A DNA stretch of 64,000 bases from Pseudoalteromonas galatheae (GTDB lineage: Bacteria; Pseudomonadota; Gammaproteobacteria; Enterobacterales; Alteromonadaceae), in NCBI RefSeq assembly GCF_005886105.2, contig NZ_PNCO02000001.1:1547001-1611000 (forward strand), in the 5' to 3' direction. The first letter of the stretch is position 1. Every line of letters begins with the position of its first letter. A program made the position numbers and the translations under genes. The notes below the pieces were generated by a model. That model saw nothing but the letters and a program-made list of their open reading frames with translations. It was not told the origin of the DNA and did not search any database. Shown piece after piece: positions 9,643-18,980 of this stretch.

Positions 9643-10191
9643 ATTAGAGGCGGCAAAAAAGGGCAAAATAACGCTCAGAAAAATCGTATTAACGAAGAGA
9701 TTACAGCGAAAGAGGTTCGCTTAATTGACGCTGAAGGCGAGCAAGCTGGCATTGTCTCAACAAGAGACGCACAAAACATGGCGGATGAAGCAGGTCTAGA
9801 TCTAGTTGAGATCAGTCCAAATGCTGAACCACCAGTTTGTAAAGTGATGGACTACGGTAAGTTCCTTTTTGAAAAAGCAAAAATCCAAAAAGAACAAAAG
9901 AAAAAGCAAAAGCAAATTCAGGTTAAGGAAGTTAAATTCCGTCCTGGTACTGATATTGGTGATTACCAAGTCAAGCTACGTAGCCTTCGCAAGTTTCTTG
10001 AGGGTGGCGATAAAGCTAAAGTCACAATTCGCTTCCGCGGTCGTGAGATGGCGCACCAAGAGATTGGTATTGATCTACTAGAACGTATCAAGACTGAATT
10101 GGAAGATATCGCATCAGTTGAGTCTTTCCCGAAAAAAGTAGAAGGTCGTCAGATGATAATGATGATGGCACCTATTGCTAAAAAGTCTTAA
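9643..10191 (+). CDS. infC: Translation initiation factor IF-3, ATT start codon
   Basis: IF-3 binds the 30S subunit and checks the start codon. The open frame extends further upstream, but homology to E. coli IF-3 begins at [21 protein letters not shown] strong GGAGG lies eight bases before an ATT codon at 9643. E. coli infC starts with AUU, and IF-3 uses this to repress its own synthesis. The 182-residue product has the N-domain (residues 1-75), a Lys-rich linker ([20 protein letters not shown]) and a C-domain ending [11 protein letters not shown]. The start is therefore placed on ATT with high confidence. Confidence 0.96.
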   Translation: MRGGKKGQNNAQKNRINEEITAKEVRLIDAEGEQAGIVSTRDAQNMADEAGLDLVEISPNAEPPVCKVMDYGKFLFEKAKIQKEQKKKQKQIQVKEVKFRPGTDIGDYQVKLRSLRKFLEGGDKAKVTIRFRGREMAHQEIGIDLLERIKTELEDIASVESFPKKVEGRQMIMMMAPIAKKS

Positions 10192-10216
10192 TCTCGGCAT
10201 AATACGCATCGAATTT

Positions 10217-10250
10217 AACGCAGGTCTCAAGTGCTAACGCCACCTGCGTT
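10217..10250 (+). promoter_or_regulatory. Hairpin in infC-rpmI gap, candidate L20 autoregulatory leader
   Basis: A perfect 9-bp stem (AACGCAGGT with ACCTGCGTT) encloses a 16-base loop in the 181-base gap before rpmI. In E. coli, L20 represses rpmI-rplT translation by binding structures in this same gap. The position fits that role; the detailed fold (pseudoknot) was not resolved. Confidence 0.5.
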
Positions 10251-10372
10251 ATCCGGTCTTAAAGTAAGGTATTGATCCTTCACCGGTTTTAGGTAGTAAG
10301 CTAGGCCTACAAGTGAGTTTATCTCCGCCTACTTACATTGTGTTAAAGCAATATCATTCGGAGTTATTGCAA

Positions 10373-10573
10373 ATGGCTTATAAGCTAAAATCACACAGAG
10401 GTGCTGCTAAGCGCTTCAAAAAGACTGCTTCTGGCGGTTACAAGCGTAAACAGTCGCATCTTCGTCACATTCTGACTAAGAAATCTTCAAAGCGTAAATT
10501 ACACCTTCGTGCTAAGTCTATGGTTCATAAGAATGACCTAGGCCTAATCGATCGTATGTTACCATTCGCTTAA
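10373..10573 (+). CDS. rpmI: 50S ribosomal protein L35
   Basis: This small, very basic ribosomal protein has 66 residues (E. coli 65). It starts [20 protein letters not shown] and ends LIDRMLPFA, both diagnostic. The open frame continues 20 codons upstream, but that part is leader: GGAG lies nine bases before the chosen ATG, and known L35 proteins begin at this Met. It lies between infC and rplT, with 15 bases to rplT, and is probably translationally coupled to it. Confidence 0.97.
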   Translation: MAYKLKSHRGAAKRFKKTASGGYKRKQSHLRHILTKKSSKRKLHLRAKSMVHKNDLGLIDRMLPFA

Positions 10574-10588
10574 TAGAGGATATCAGAA

Positions 10589-10948
10589 ATGGCAAGAGTT
10601 AAACGCGGCGTAGTTGCACGTGCACGTCACAAAAAAGTATTAAAGCAAGCTAAAGGTTACTATGGAGCGCGTTCACGCGTTTACCGCGTAGCTTTCCAAG
10701 CGGTAACTAAAGCTGGTCAATATGCTTACCGTGACCGTCGTGCTAAGAAACGTACTTTCCGTCAACTATGGATTGCTCGTATCAACGCAGCTGCACGTCA
10801 AAATGGTCTTTCTTACAGCCGTTTCATCAATGGCCTTAAAAAGTCATCGATTGAAATCGATCGTAAGATCCTAGCTGATATCGCAGTATACGACCAAGTA
10901 GCTTTCGCAGCACTAGTTGCTAAAGCAAAAGATGGTCTAGCTGCTTAA
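10589..10948 (+). CDS. rplT: 50S ribosomal protein L20
   Basis: At 119 residues this is one longer than E. coli L20. It begins [20 protein letters not shown] with the long basic N-terminal extension that threads into 23S rRNA during early 50S assembly. The globular C-terminal domain (about residues 60-119) contains [19 protein letters not shown]20 is also the usual translational repressor of the rpmI-rplT pair. It is the last gene of the operon, and an intrinsic terminator follows 42 bases later. Confidence 0.98.
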   Translation: MARVKRGVVARARHKKVLKQAKGYYGARSRVYRVAFQAVTKAGQYAYRDRRAKKRTFRQLWIARINAAARQNGLSYSRFINGLKKSSIEIDRKILADIAVYDQVAFAALVAKAKDGLAA

Positions 10949-10990
10949 TAAGCGGAACTAGAATTAGTCTTAGGACTAAAGCTGGTATTG

Positions 10991-11015
10991 AAAAGGAGCC
11001 TTTGGCTCCTTTTTT
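10991..11015 (+). terminator. Intrinsic terminator of thrS-infC-rpmI-rplT
   Basis: AAAGGAGCC pairs with GGCTCCTTT around a TTT loop, followed by a T run. It lies between rplT and the convergent SDR gene. Confidence 0.9.
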
Positions 11016-11043
11016 AGTTTTGTATTCGTTATAAATTCTAACG

Positions 11044-11877
11044 TTAGCGGTTTTTTATTAAGATTTTATCCAGCATCTTACTACTCAATATTCGTTTTAA
11101 GTATCCCATCAAATAGGTCGGAAACGTCACGTAATATCTCGGCTTTGCAATCTTCGCACTCAGTGCGTGTTGCAGCGCTTTATAAACAGCTTCTGGTCCT
11201 AAGGTAAATTTTTGCGGTGCTTCTTCTGAGCCTAAGCGGTTAAGCTGCGCTTGATATGCTTTGTGATGTACACTATTTTCGTGATCGATATTCGTTAAAA
11301 AGGCCAGTTTCGCGTTTTCTCTAAACTTAGATACGATTGGACCTGGCTCGATTAGACTAACTTGAATATTGCTACCGGAAAGCTCCATGCGCAGGGTATC
11401 GGTAAGTCCTTCAAGTGCAAACTTACTCGCGTTATAGGCGCCACGATATGGTAGGGCGACCAATCCTAACACGGATGAGTTATGAATAATGCGGCCAGCG
11501 CCTTGCTTACGCATTTGCTCAACTGCAAGACAGGTGAGCGTATGCCAGCCGAAAAAGTTAACTTCAAATTGTTGCCGTAACACGTCTGTAGGCAAGTCTT
11601 CTACCGCGCCTGGTTGCCCATAGGCTCCGTTATTAAATAGCGCGTCTAGCTGACCATTTGCGACAGTCAAAGCTTGGTTAAAACCATCTCTTATACTTTG
11701 CTCACACGCTAAATCTAACAAAATACATTGGATGTCTGTGCCTTCAAATATATTCAAGTCTTTTGCATTTCTAACCGAAGCAATGACTTGATATCCTGCT
11801 TTTGACAATTGCACTGCGCAGTAATAACCGATCCCGCTAGAACAACCAGTGATTAAAATTGATTTTTGTACGCTCAT
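11044..11877 (-). CDS. Short-chain dehydrogenase/reductase
   Basis: This classical SDR oxidoreductase has about 277 residues. The nucleotide-binding motif TGCSSGIG lies near residue 10, NNGAYG near residue 80, and the catalytic Ser with the YxxxK pair (YNASK) near residues 130-150. The substrate is unknown; the C-terminal region after residue 180 is long, as in SDRs acting on lipids or steroids. The longest frame starts at 11916, but the ATG at 11877 has AGGG five bases upstream and gives the usual SDR N-terminus, so I chose it. It is convergent with rplT and divergent from the M14 peptidase gene. Confidence 0.9.
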   Translation of the reverse strand: MSVQKSILITGCSSGIGYYCAVQLSKAGYQVIASVRNAKDLNIFEGTDIQCILLDLACEQSIRDGFNQALTVANGQLDALFNNGAYGQPGAVEDLPTDVLRQQFEVNFFGWHTLTCLAVEQMRKQGAGRIIHNSSVLGLVALPYRGAYNASKFALEGLTDTLRMELSGSNIQVSLIEPGPIVSKFRENAKLAFLTNIDHENSVHHKAYQAQLNRLGSEEAPQKFTLGPEAVYKALQHALSAKIAKPRYYVTFPTYLMGYLKRILSSKMLDKILIKNR

Positions 11878-12000
11878 TTGATCCCTAAAGTAATGGTTAA
11901 CTGCGATTAACTGCAAATTTTTGTTGAATCACCGCACATTGTAAGCTGATATCTAAAATATTGATATAATTGGCGGATAAAAGCAGAGGAATAGAGAAAT

Positions 12001-13791
12001 ATGATGAGTTCCAGCATTATTATGCTTACTGCAATGCTAGGTTTAGATGGTCATTTACCTCCTTTGATGGAGTGGCAAGGCAAAAGCGAACAACTATTAC
12101 AACAACAAGGCCCATTGACGACTGATTTTGAGCTAAGCGGTGCGATAGATTCCCCTAATTACGCAGATACAATGGCGTTTGTTGATCGCCTTGTGGCCGC
12201 CAATCCTACCCAATTTAAGCTAGAAACAATTGGATTTAGTAATAGCAACCGTGCAATTAAGATGATTGTTGCTACCGAGCAAGGCGGCAATAAGTCAAAC
12301 GTTATCAATAATGGCAAGCCAACAATTTTGGTGCAAGCTGGGATTCACGCCGGTGAAATTGATGGTAAAGATGCCATGTTTATGTTGCTTCGCGATGTTG
12401 CAACTGGTAAGCGCCGTGATATTTTAACGAAAGTAAATTTACTTTTTATTCCTATCTTAAACGTCGATGGGCATGAGAGACGCAGTGAGTTTAACCGCAT
12501 CAATCAACGCGGGCCGAGCATTATGGGTTTTAGAACTAATGCCAATAACTTAAATCTTAATCGTGATTACACTAAATTGGATACGCCGGGAGTTAAGGCG
12601 GTCATGCAGGTGATTAATGACTATAACCCAGATCTCTATATTGATGTCCATGTAACGGATGGTGCAGACTACCAATATGATGTCACTTATGGTTTTAACC
12701 CCAGATTTGCAAGTGAATCTCCAGCGATAGCTGAGGTATTAGAGAGTCAGATTTCGCCACAAATTAATGCAGCGCTAGCCGCCCAAGGGCATATCCCTGG
12801 TCCGTTAGTATTTGCAATGGATAAGCGAGATTTTAAAAAAGGCTTAGCGGGCTGGGTGGCAACGCCTCGATTTTCGAATGGTTGGGGAGATTTAAAAGGA
12901 TTACCAACAATATTGGTAGAAAATCACTCATTGAAGCCCTATAAGCAGCGTGTTCTAGGCACTTATGTGTTTATGGATGGTGTTATCAATGGCCTTTCAA
13001 GTAATATTCAGGCACTGCGAGAAGCGGTTCAAAAAGAGGCTGAATTCACACCTAAACAACTGGTTGTTGAACGAAGCTACGCAAAAGAGCCTGACTATAT
13101 TCAATTCAAAGGCATCAAATACAAGCAGTTTGAAAGTGCATTATCTGGACACCTAGAAGCTAAGTATTTAGGTGAGCCACAAGAGTATGATAAGTTGCCT
13201 ATTTATTGGCAAAAGGAAGTAAAAACAACGGTTAATGTACCTGAACAATTTTACATTCCACCTACATATCCGGAAGTGGTTGAAAAATTAAAACTGCACG
13301 GAGTAGCTGTTTCTAAACTACCAGCCGAGTCGATACTGGAAAAAGTAAGTCAAGCTTCAGTAAAAGACTACCAATTTGCTACTGCTCCTTTTGAAGGACG
13401 CTTTAGAGTGAGCGCGACTTTTGACATTAAGGAGCTATCAGATAAAGTGGACTTAAGTGGTTGGTATAAAGTCGCAACAGCGCAAAAATCTGGAGAGTTG
13501 GCGACCCACTTATTGCACCCGGCGGCACCAGATTCATTCTTTGCTTGGGGAGATTTTAATACTATCTTCCAACGTACAGAATATGTTGAAAATTATGCAC
13601 TTGAACCTTTTGCGCGAAAAATGCTAAAACAAAATCCAGCGATGGCCTTGGCTTTTGATAAAAAAATACGTGAGGATAAGCAGTTTGCAAACGATCCAAA
13701 GGCGAGAATGGAGTGGCTTTATGCACGAACTCCGTTTTATGATAATGCGTATCTTAAATATCCCATTTTGATGTCGTTTGGAGCAAATTAA
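12001..13791 (+). CDS. M14-family zinc carboxypeptidase-like protein
   Basis: This 596-residue protein contains an M14 metallopeptidase domain in roughly residues 50-330. The zinc ligands are visible as HAGE (His116, Glu119) and the His of YIDVHVTDG near residue 217. NLNRDY corresponds to the substrate-binding Asn-Arg pair, and the Glu in ILVENHSLK (near residue 307) fits the catalytic base. The C-terminal 270 residues are not obviously peptidase and may be beta-rich. The N-terminus has a short hydrophobic run that could be a weak export signal, but no clear cleavage site is seen. The next gene begins two bases after the stop, so they are cotranscribed. Confidence 0.88.
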   Translation: MMSSSIIMLTAMLGLDGHLPPLMEWQGKSEQLLQQQGPLTTDFELSGAIDSPNYADTMAFVDRLVAANPTQFKLETIGFSNSNRAIKMIVATEQGGNKSNVINNGKPTILVQAGIHAGEIDGKDAMFMLLRDVATGKRRDILTKVNLLFIPILNVDGHERRSEFNRINQRGPSIMGFRTNANNLNLNRDYTKLDTPGVKAVMQVINDYNPDLYIDVHVTDGADYQYDVTYGFNPRFASESPAIAEVLESQISPQINAALAAQGHIPGPLVFAMDKRDFKKGLAGWVATPRFSNGWGDLKGLPTILVENHSLKPYKQRVLGTYVFMDGVINGLSSNIQALREAVQKEAEFTPKQLVVERSYAKEPDYIQFKGIKYKQFESALSGHLEAKYLGEPQEYDKLPIYWQKEVKTTVNVPEQFYIPPTYPEVVEKLKLHGVAVSKLPAESILEKVSQASVKDYQFATAPFEGRFRVSATFDIKELSDKVDLSGWYKVATAQKSGELATHLLHPAAPDSFFAWGDFNTIFQRTEYVENYALEPFARKMLKQNPAMALAFDKKIREDKQFANDPKARMEWLYARTPFYDNAYLKYPILMSFGAN

Positions 13792-13793
13792 CA

Positions 13794-14435
13794 ATGCAAG
13801 TGTTCACTATTCCCGTTACCCCATTTATGCAAAATTGTCGTGTGATTGTGTGCCCAGAGACACAAACCGCGGCAATTGTAGACCCAGGTGGTGAACCGGA
13901 AAAAATTATTTCGCAGTTGAACACATTGGGGTTAGTACCAAGCATGATTCTGCTTACTCATGCGCACCTTGATCATGTGGGTGCGAGTACAGCATTAAGT
14001 GAGCATTTTAATATCGAGATAATCGGACCTCACCAAGACGACCAATTTTGGTTGGATGCTTTGCCTATGCAATCGCAAATGTTTGGCTTTCCAAATCATG
14101 CTGCTTTTTTACCATCACAGTGGTTAAAAGGTGGTGATAACATATGTTTAGGAAATCTAGAGCTCGAAGTCAGACATTGTCCGGGGCATACTCCGGGGCA
14201 CGTAGTATTTTATGAGCCAAGTTCAAAGCAGGTCTTAGTGGGCGATGTGTTGTTCAAAGGTTCTGTTGGCCGTACTGACTTTCCAAAAGGCGATGCGACT
14301 GAGCTAAAACAGTCTATTGAAGATAAGCTGTTTACTTTGCCCGATGAGGTCATAGTACATTCGGGACATGGTGAAAATACCTCAATTGGCTTCGAAAAGG
14401 CGACAAATCCTTTTATGAGTGGCCGATTTGGCTAA
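13794..14435 (+). CDS. Metallo-beta-lactamase-fold hydrolase, YcbL/glyoxalase II-like
   Basis: This 213-residue hydrolase has the MBL motif THAHLDHVGAS (residues 56-66). CPGHTPGH, VGDVLFKGSVGRTDFP and the final HSGHGENTS supply the remaining His and Asp metal ligands. The length and motifs match the small YcbL-type glyoxalase II-like thioesterases better than full GloB, which has an extra C-terminal domain. It begins two bases after the M14 peptidase stop codon, which implies translational coupling. The natural substrate is uncertain (S-lactoylglutathione or other thioesters). Confidence 0.9.
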   Translation: MQVFTIPVTPFMQNCRVIVCPETQTAAIVDPGGEPEKIISQLNTLGLVPSMILLTHAHLDHVGASTALSEHFNIEIIGPHQDDQFWLDALPMQSQMFGFPNHAAFLPSQWLKGGDNICLGNLELEVRHCPGHTPGHVVFYEPSSKQVLVGDVLFKGSVGRTDFPKGDATELKQSIEDKLFTLPDEVIVHSGHGENTSIGFEKATNPFMSGRFG

Positions 14436-14545
14436 ATTATAGTGGAAGTGGCATAGTAGTGATGTGCATTTTTACCTACTATGCTTCAGGGAATAACAAT
14501 CAGCATCGGTTAACTGACTGATGTGCTAATTAAACTAGAATTGAT

Positions 14546-15004
14546 ATGTCATTAAACCAAGTAGATCGCCAGATTCTGGCATTGTTACAGCAAGACGCAA
14601 GTCTTTCTACCGCAGAAATCGCTGATAAAGTGGGGCTATCTCAGTCACCTTGTTGGCGTCGCATCGCTAAATTAGAGCAAGATGGCTACATTAAAGGCAA
14701 AGTTGCATTGCTAGATGAGAAAAAGCTCGGGTTTGATATGTTGGTTTATGCGCATGTTAGACTCTCAAATCATGGCCGTAACAATCTCGCTGAATTTGAA
14801 AAACTGATCCTAAGCTATGATGAAGTGACAGAATGTTACTCTATGGCAGGTACAATGGACTTTATGCTGCGTATTATTTCGAAAGGCATTGAAGGCTATG
14901 AGCAATTTGTTCGCGACAACTTACTTAATTTAGAGTTCGTTCAAGAAGTACACTCAAATGTTACAATGACGTGCGTTAAGCGTAGTACTTCTTTACCTCT
15001 TTAA
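14546..15004 (+). CDS. Lrp/AsnC-family transcriptional regulator
   Basis: This 152-residue regulator has the N-terminal winged helix-turn-helix (VDRQILALLQQDASLSTAEI, then VGLSQSPCWRRIAKLEQDGYI) and a C-terminal RAM/ligand domain from about residue 65. GTMDFMLRI is the typical ligand-site loop. Members form octamers and respond to amino acids. It is shorter than global Lrp (164) and is probably a specific regulator. Neither neighbour is an obvious target: an MBL hydrolase lies upstream and a SulP transporter downstream on the same strand. Confidence 0.93.
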   Translation: MSLNQVDRQILALLQQDASLSTAEIADKVGLSQSPCWRRIAKLEQDGYIKGKVALLDEKKLGFDMLVYAHVRLSNHGRNNLAEFEKLILSYDEVTECYSMAGTMDFMLRIISKGIEGYEQFVRDNLLNLEFVQEVHSNVTMTCVKRSTSLPL

Positions 15005-15207
15005 TACAACCTGTTGCCCTGCTCCGTTGGGTAGGGCGTCCCGTCATCTTTTCTCCATTGTTCTATACTAAAATAGTGGCTTCTTTACCAAGCCGAGTAT
15101 AGAAATGAGTTTTCAAAACAAGCTTGTATCTTATTTGTTAAAGGCGCTGCTTTTTGCTAAAATCCGCCGCCTTTGTGTTCATAGTCAATTCACACCAGAG
15201 GATATTG

Positions 15208-16764
15208 ATGTTTAATCTTATCAGCAAAGCGCCTAGCTCTGCTAAAAACGATGTACTGTCTGGGCTGACAGTTGCTTTGGCACTTGTGCCAGAGGCTGTG
15301 GCTTTCGCTTTTGTCGCACAAGTAGATCCGTTAGTTGGTTTATATGCGGCATTTATTGTCGGTCTTGTGACCTCAATCTTTGGTGGTAGACCGGGTATGA
15401 TATCCGGCGCAACTGGCGCATTAGCCGTAGTAATGGTGAGTCTCGTCATTGATCATGGTGTTGAGTACCTCTTCGCGACTGTTTTACTTATGGGCTTTTT
15501 ACAGATCCTAGCAGGTATATTTAGGCTGGGTAAGTTTATCCGCATGGTGCCGCATCCTGTTATGCTAGGCTTTGTGAATGGTTTAGCCATCGTTATCTTT
15601 CTTGCACAACTTGGTCAGTTTAAAGTACTTAATGGTGAAGGTGAGTTGACTTGGATGCAAGGAGAAACTCTTTATGTGATGGTGGGTTTGGTAGCATTGA
15701 CTATGGCCATCATTCACTTTTTGCCGAAGCTAACAACTGCAGTTCCATCTAGCCTTGCGGCAATTTTAGTGGTAACCGGCATTGTTATTGGTTTAGATCT
15801 GGATGCTCGTAATGTGCTCGATTATCTGAAAGATATGTCAGGTAACGCAGATGCAACGATTGCCGGTGGTTTTCCTGCTTTCCATATTCCAGAAGTACCT
15901 TGGACATTTGAAACATTTAAAATCATTTTCCCGTATGCGCTTATCCTAGCCGCGATTGGTTTGATTGAATCTTTATTAACCCTCACGTTAATCGACGAAA
16001 TCACCGAAACACGTGGTCACAGTAACCGCGAATGTATTGGCCAAGGCGCAGCGAACGTAACTTGTGGCGTATTCGGTGCGATGGGGGGCTGTGCGATGAT
16101 TGGGCAATCAATGATCAATATTAATTCTGGTGGTCGTAGCCGTTTGTCAGGTATCACAGCTGCATTATTACTACTTGTATTTATTCTGTTTGCAGCAAGC
16201 CTTATCGAGATGATCCCACTTGCTGCGTTAGTCGGTGTGATGTTTATGGTGGTATTAGGAACTTTTGAGTGGTCAAGCTTTAGATTAATTAGAAAGATCC
16301 CTAAATCAGATGCTTTTGTAATTGTCTTGGTATCGGGTGTCACCGTTCTCACGGACTTGGCTATAGCGGTTTGCGTTGGTGTCATCGTTTCTGCGCTTGT
16401 ATTTGCGTGGGAGCATGCGAAACACATATACACTAATAACTATATTGACGAGCAAGGCTCAAAAGTATACGAATTACACGGACCACTATTTTTTGGATCG
16501 GTGAAAAATTTTGCCGAACTATTTGATGTTAACAATGACCCGGACGATGTTATTGTTGAGTTTAAACACAGTCGTGTAGCCGATCACAGTGCAATTGAAG
16601 CGATAGATGCGTTGGCTGAACGTTATAAAAAGACTGGTAAAACGCTACATCTTCGCCATTTAAGCCATGATTGCAAAGTATTGCTAAGTAAAGCTAAAGA
16701 TTTAGTTGAACTAGACGGACAAGCAGATCCGACTTATAAAGTGGCATCTGACAAACTAGCTTAA
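15208..16764 (+). CDS. SulP-family inorganic anion transporter with STAS domain
   Basis: This inner-membrane transporter of about 518 residues has roughly 10-12 hydrophobic helices in residues 15-400. They include the family signature [21 protein letters not shown] and the [16 protein letters not shown] motif. A cytoplasmic STAS domain follows at about residues 420-510 ([21 protein letters not shown]). SulP proteins carry sulfate, bicarbonate or other anions; the substrate is not clear here. The frame opens at a TTG at 15154, but ATG at 15208 has AGAGGA five bases before it and is preferred. A good terminator follows, so the gene is likely monocistronic. Confidence 0.92.
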   Translation: MFNLISKAPSSAKNDVLSGLTVALALVPEAVAFAFVAQVDPLVGLYAAFIVGLVTSIFGGRPGMISGATGALAVVMVSLVIDHGVEYLFATVLLMGFLQILAGIFRLGKFIRMVPHPVMLGFVNGLAIVIFLAQLGQFKVLNGEGELTWMQGETLYVMVGLVALTMAIIHFLPKLTTAVPSSLAAILVVTGIVIGLDLDARNVLDYLKDMSGNADATIAGGFPAFHIPEVPWTFETFKIIFPYALILAAIGLIESLLTLTLIDEITETRGHSNRECIGQGAANVTCGVFGAMGGCAMIGQSMININSGGRSRLSGITAALLLLVFILFAASLIEMIPLAALVGVMFMVVLGTFEWSSFRLIRKIPKSDAFVIVLVSGVTVLTDLAIAVCVGVIVSALVFAWEHAKHIYTNNYIDEQGSKVYELHGPLFFGSVKNFAELFDVNNDPDDVIVEFKHSRVADHSAIEAIDALAERYKKTGKTLHLRHLSHDCKVLLSKAKDLVELDGQADPTYKVASDKLA

Positions 16765-16813
16765 TAGCGATAGTTTGAATCGATGAATATAAATTAACGG
16801 GTTAATTTATTTC

Positions 16814-16840
16814 AAAAAAAGGCACTAAGGTGCCTTTTTT
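16814..16840 (+). terminator. Intrinsic terminator of the SulP gene
   Basis: The GGCAC/GTGCC stem is flanked by A6 and T6 and has a TAAG loop. It lies about 50 bases after the stop codon. Confidence 0.9.
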
Positions 16841-16928
16841 ATTTGCGGCAAGGTGTGTAAAAACTGAGACCACCGGCAGTGAATAGAGACGACATGCTGA
16901 GATATAATCCAGTTAAGATAGAAGAGGT

Positions 16929-18008
16929 ATGATCATTTTGAAGTGGCAATCACTGGTTGATAACAGGCAGAGATTTTTCTGGGTATTACAAATAGCTGGT
17001 TGGTTAGGCTACGCGTTAGTTAACTATATTGGCTCAAAAGTCTTTGAAATGCGTGACATTTATGTATTTGTCATCGCGTTAAATGCCTATGCAGGTTGCT
17101 TGATGACCGTACCGCTACGCTACCTCTATCGTAAAATTTGGAATGCAACGCCCTTGGTGTTGATATTCGCTGTGTTTACGGCGTCATATGTTACTGGGAC
17201 ATTATGGGCGGTAGTGCAGAAATTCAATCATTGGGAGATATATCGTCACGGGTATCGGCCGGATGAATGGTTTTATTACTTACAGCAGGGATTAGATTCT
17301 GTCTATATTATACTTTGCTGGAGCGGGTTGTATTTTGGTATTAAGTATTATCAGTTGTTGCAGAGCGAGCGTCAAAAGGCATTGAAAGCCAATACTATGG
17401 CCCATGAAGCGCAATTAAAAATGTTACGCTATCAGCTAAATCCGCATTTTCTATTCAACACTCTTAATGCAATTTCGACGCTTATATTGGTTGAAGAAAA
17501 CAAAGATGCGAATCAAATGGTTTCAAGGCTCAGTGATTTCTTGCGTCATACATTAAATACAGATCCGATAAAAAAGGTACCGCTTGAGCAAGAGCTACAC
17601 GCGTTAAAGTTGTACTTAGAAATTGAGAAAGTCCGTTTTGATGAACGCTTATCCATTGAGCTTGATGTGACAGAAGAAGCAGAGCAGGCGTTAGTACCAA
17701 GCTTGATTTTACAGCCACTCATTGAAAATAGTATTAAATACGCAATTGCCCATATAGAGCATGGCGGCAAAATTGAAATAAAAGCGCAGGTGTTTGCCAA
17801 TGAACTACTCTTGGAAGTAGGAGACAATGGTCCTGGCGCCGAGCTAGAAGATGGGCAACTGAAAAGTGCACAGGGAGTGGGTTTAGCGAATACCAAAGAC
17901 CGTTTAAAAACCTTGTACGAAAATAACTATTCATTTGTGCTCTCGGATAATGAGCCATCAGGGTTGAAGGTAAACATTCGCGTTCCATATGAAAGGGCGA
18001 AGAAGTAA
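16929..18008 (+). CDS. LytS/AlgZ-type sensor histidine kinase
   Basis: This 359-residue kinase has about four membrane helices in residues 15-145 and no large periplasmic domain. The His_kinase domain follows: LRYQLNPHFLFNTLNAIS carries the phosphorylated His, LQPLIENSIKYAI is the N box, and DNGPGA and GVGLANTKDRLK form the ATP lid. The stop codon overlaps the start of the response regulator by one base (TAATG), so the pair is cotranscribed and coupled. The signal sensed is unknown. The SD is close to the ATG (GAGG two bases before), so a TTG three codons later is a possible alternative start. Confidence 0.93.
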   Translation: MIILKWQSLVDNRQRFFWVLQIAGWLGYALVNYIGSKVFEMRDIYVFVIALNAYAGCLMTVPLRYLYRKIWNATPLVLIFAVFTASYVTGTLWAVVQKFNHWEIYRHGYRPDEWFYYLQQGLDSVYIILCWSGLYFGIKYYQLLQSERQKALKANTMAHEAQLKMLRYQLNPHFLFNTLNAISTLILVEENKDANQMVSRLSDFLRHTLNTDPIKKVPLEQELHALKLYLEIEKVRFDERLSIELDVTEEAEQALVPSLILQPLIENSIKYAIAHIEHGGKIEIKAQVFANELLLEVGDNGPGAELEDGQLKSAQGVGLANTKDRLKTLYENNYSFVLSDNEPSGLKVNIRVPYERAKK

Positions 18009-18832
18009 TGAGCAAAATTAGAACACTAATCGTAGATGATGAGCCGTTAGCGAGAAAAGGACTAGCGGTAAGATTAAGAGATTTTTCTGAAATCGAAGTT
18101 GTAGAATTGTGTGGCAGTGGTCAACAAGCAATCGATCTATGCAAATCTGAGGATATAGATCTGGTCTTTCTCGATATTCAAATGCCGAACATGAACGGTT
18201 TTGAAGTAGCGAGAGCGTTAAGTGAAAGTGTTAAACCATTGCCTGCTATCGTATTTGTAACTGCGTTTGATCAATATGCTGTAAAGGCATTTGAGATCCA
18301 TGCGCTTGATTACATCTTAAAACCCGTTGATGACAACAGATTAAAACAGGCGGTGGAGAAAGTGCAAAGCTATTTAAAAACACAACAAGACAATGCGCAT
18401 AAGAAAAAGCTAGCCAGCTTTGTTGCAGGGATCACTGGTAACAACTGTGAAGAAATCCTAAAAAAACTTGCAACAGGAGATACAATTGAAGATAAAAAAT
18501 TCCCAGAGTCTTTAGCGGTAAAAGAGCAGGGTGAGATTATTCGAGTATCTACATCGTCAATTCAGTGGATTGATGCAGCTGGTGACTACATGTGCTTACA
18601 TTGTAGCGATGGTCAGACTCATATTTTACGTAAAACAATGAAAGATCTAGAGCAAGAATTAGATCCAACGTTATTTGTACGTGTTCATCGCTCTGCAATC
18701 GTAAATACTAAGCAGATCAGTAAACTAGTTACACAAAGCAGTGGTGAGTATTTATTGGTGCTTGAGAATGGTCAAGAGCTTAAAGTAAGTCGTAGTTACC
18801 GTGACAAAGTAAAGGCCGCACTCGCAAGCTAA
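18008..18832 (+). CDS. LytTR-family response regulator
   Basis: This 274-residue regulator has an N-terminal receiver domain (IVDDEPLARKGL, phospho-acceptor Asp in VFLDIQMPNMNGFE, conserved Thr and Lys in VTAFDQYA and YILKPVD). A LytTR DNA-binding domain occupies about residues 170-274 (IQWIDAAGDYMCLHC, FVRVHRSAIVNTKQI, LKVSRSYRDKVK). The linker of about 50 residues is longer than usual. It forms a two-component system with the preceding kinase. The target genes are not evident; adjacent genes are pykA (convergent) and sulP. Confidence 0.94.
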   Translation: MSKIRTLIVDDEPLARKGLAVRLRDFSEIEVVELCGSGQQAIDLCKSEDIDLVFLDIQMPNMNGFEVARALSESVKPLPAIVFVTAFDQYAVKAFEIHALDYILKPVDDNRLKQAVEKVQSYLKTQQDNAHKKKLASFVAGITGNNCEEILKKLATGDTIEDKKFPESLAVKEQGEIIRVSTSSIQWIDAAGDYMCLHCSDGQTHILRKTMKDLEQELDPTLFVRVHRSAIVNTKQISKLVTQSSGEYLLVLENGQELKVSRSYRDKVKAALAS

Positions 18833-18946
18833 TCCACTGAAAAAGCGAATACAATCGCGAGCTAAAGTGATTTGCACCGTGTTTAGCCTACGGTGACGTA
18901 GTGTATTTTATGTGCTTGTACACTTTAGGATATTCTAAGGAGAGAT

Positions 18947-18973
18947 GAACTAGGCAGCAAGGCTACCTAGTTC
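18947..18973. terminator. Hairpin between the response regulator gene and pykA
   Basis: A 12-bp stem (GAACTAGGCAGC with GCTACCTAGTTC, one mismatch or wobble) has a 3-base loop and begins 8 bases beyond the pykA stop. The T run is poor on both strands, so it is a likely 3' end stabiliser or weak terminator, mainly for pykA. Confidence 0.5.
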
Positions 18974-18980
18974 AATGCTG

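Noticed and set aside
10313..10372. N-terminal extension of L35
   Set aside because: The 20 extra codons match nothing in L35 and lie in the leader; the ATG at 10373 has its own ribosome site.
15016..15045. Terminator after the Lrp-type gene
   Set aside because: A GCCCT/AGGGC pairing exists, but the stem is short, the loop large and no T run follows directly.
15138..16433. Antisense open frames inside the SulP gene
   Set aside because: Their Thr/Ala/Ile-rich composition is what the reverse strand of a membrane protein gives; no ribosome site.
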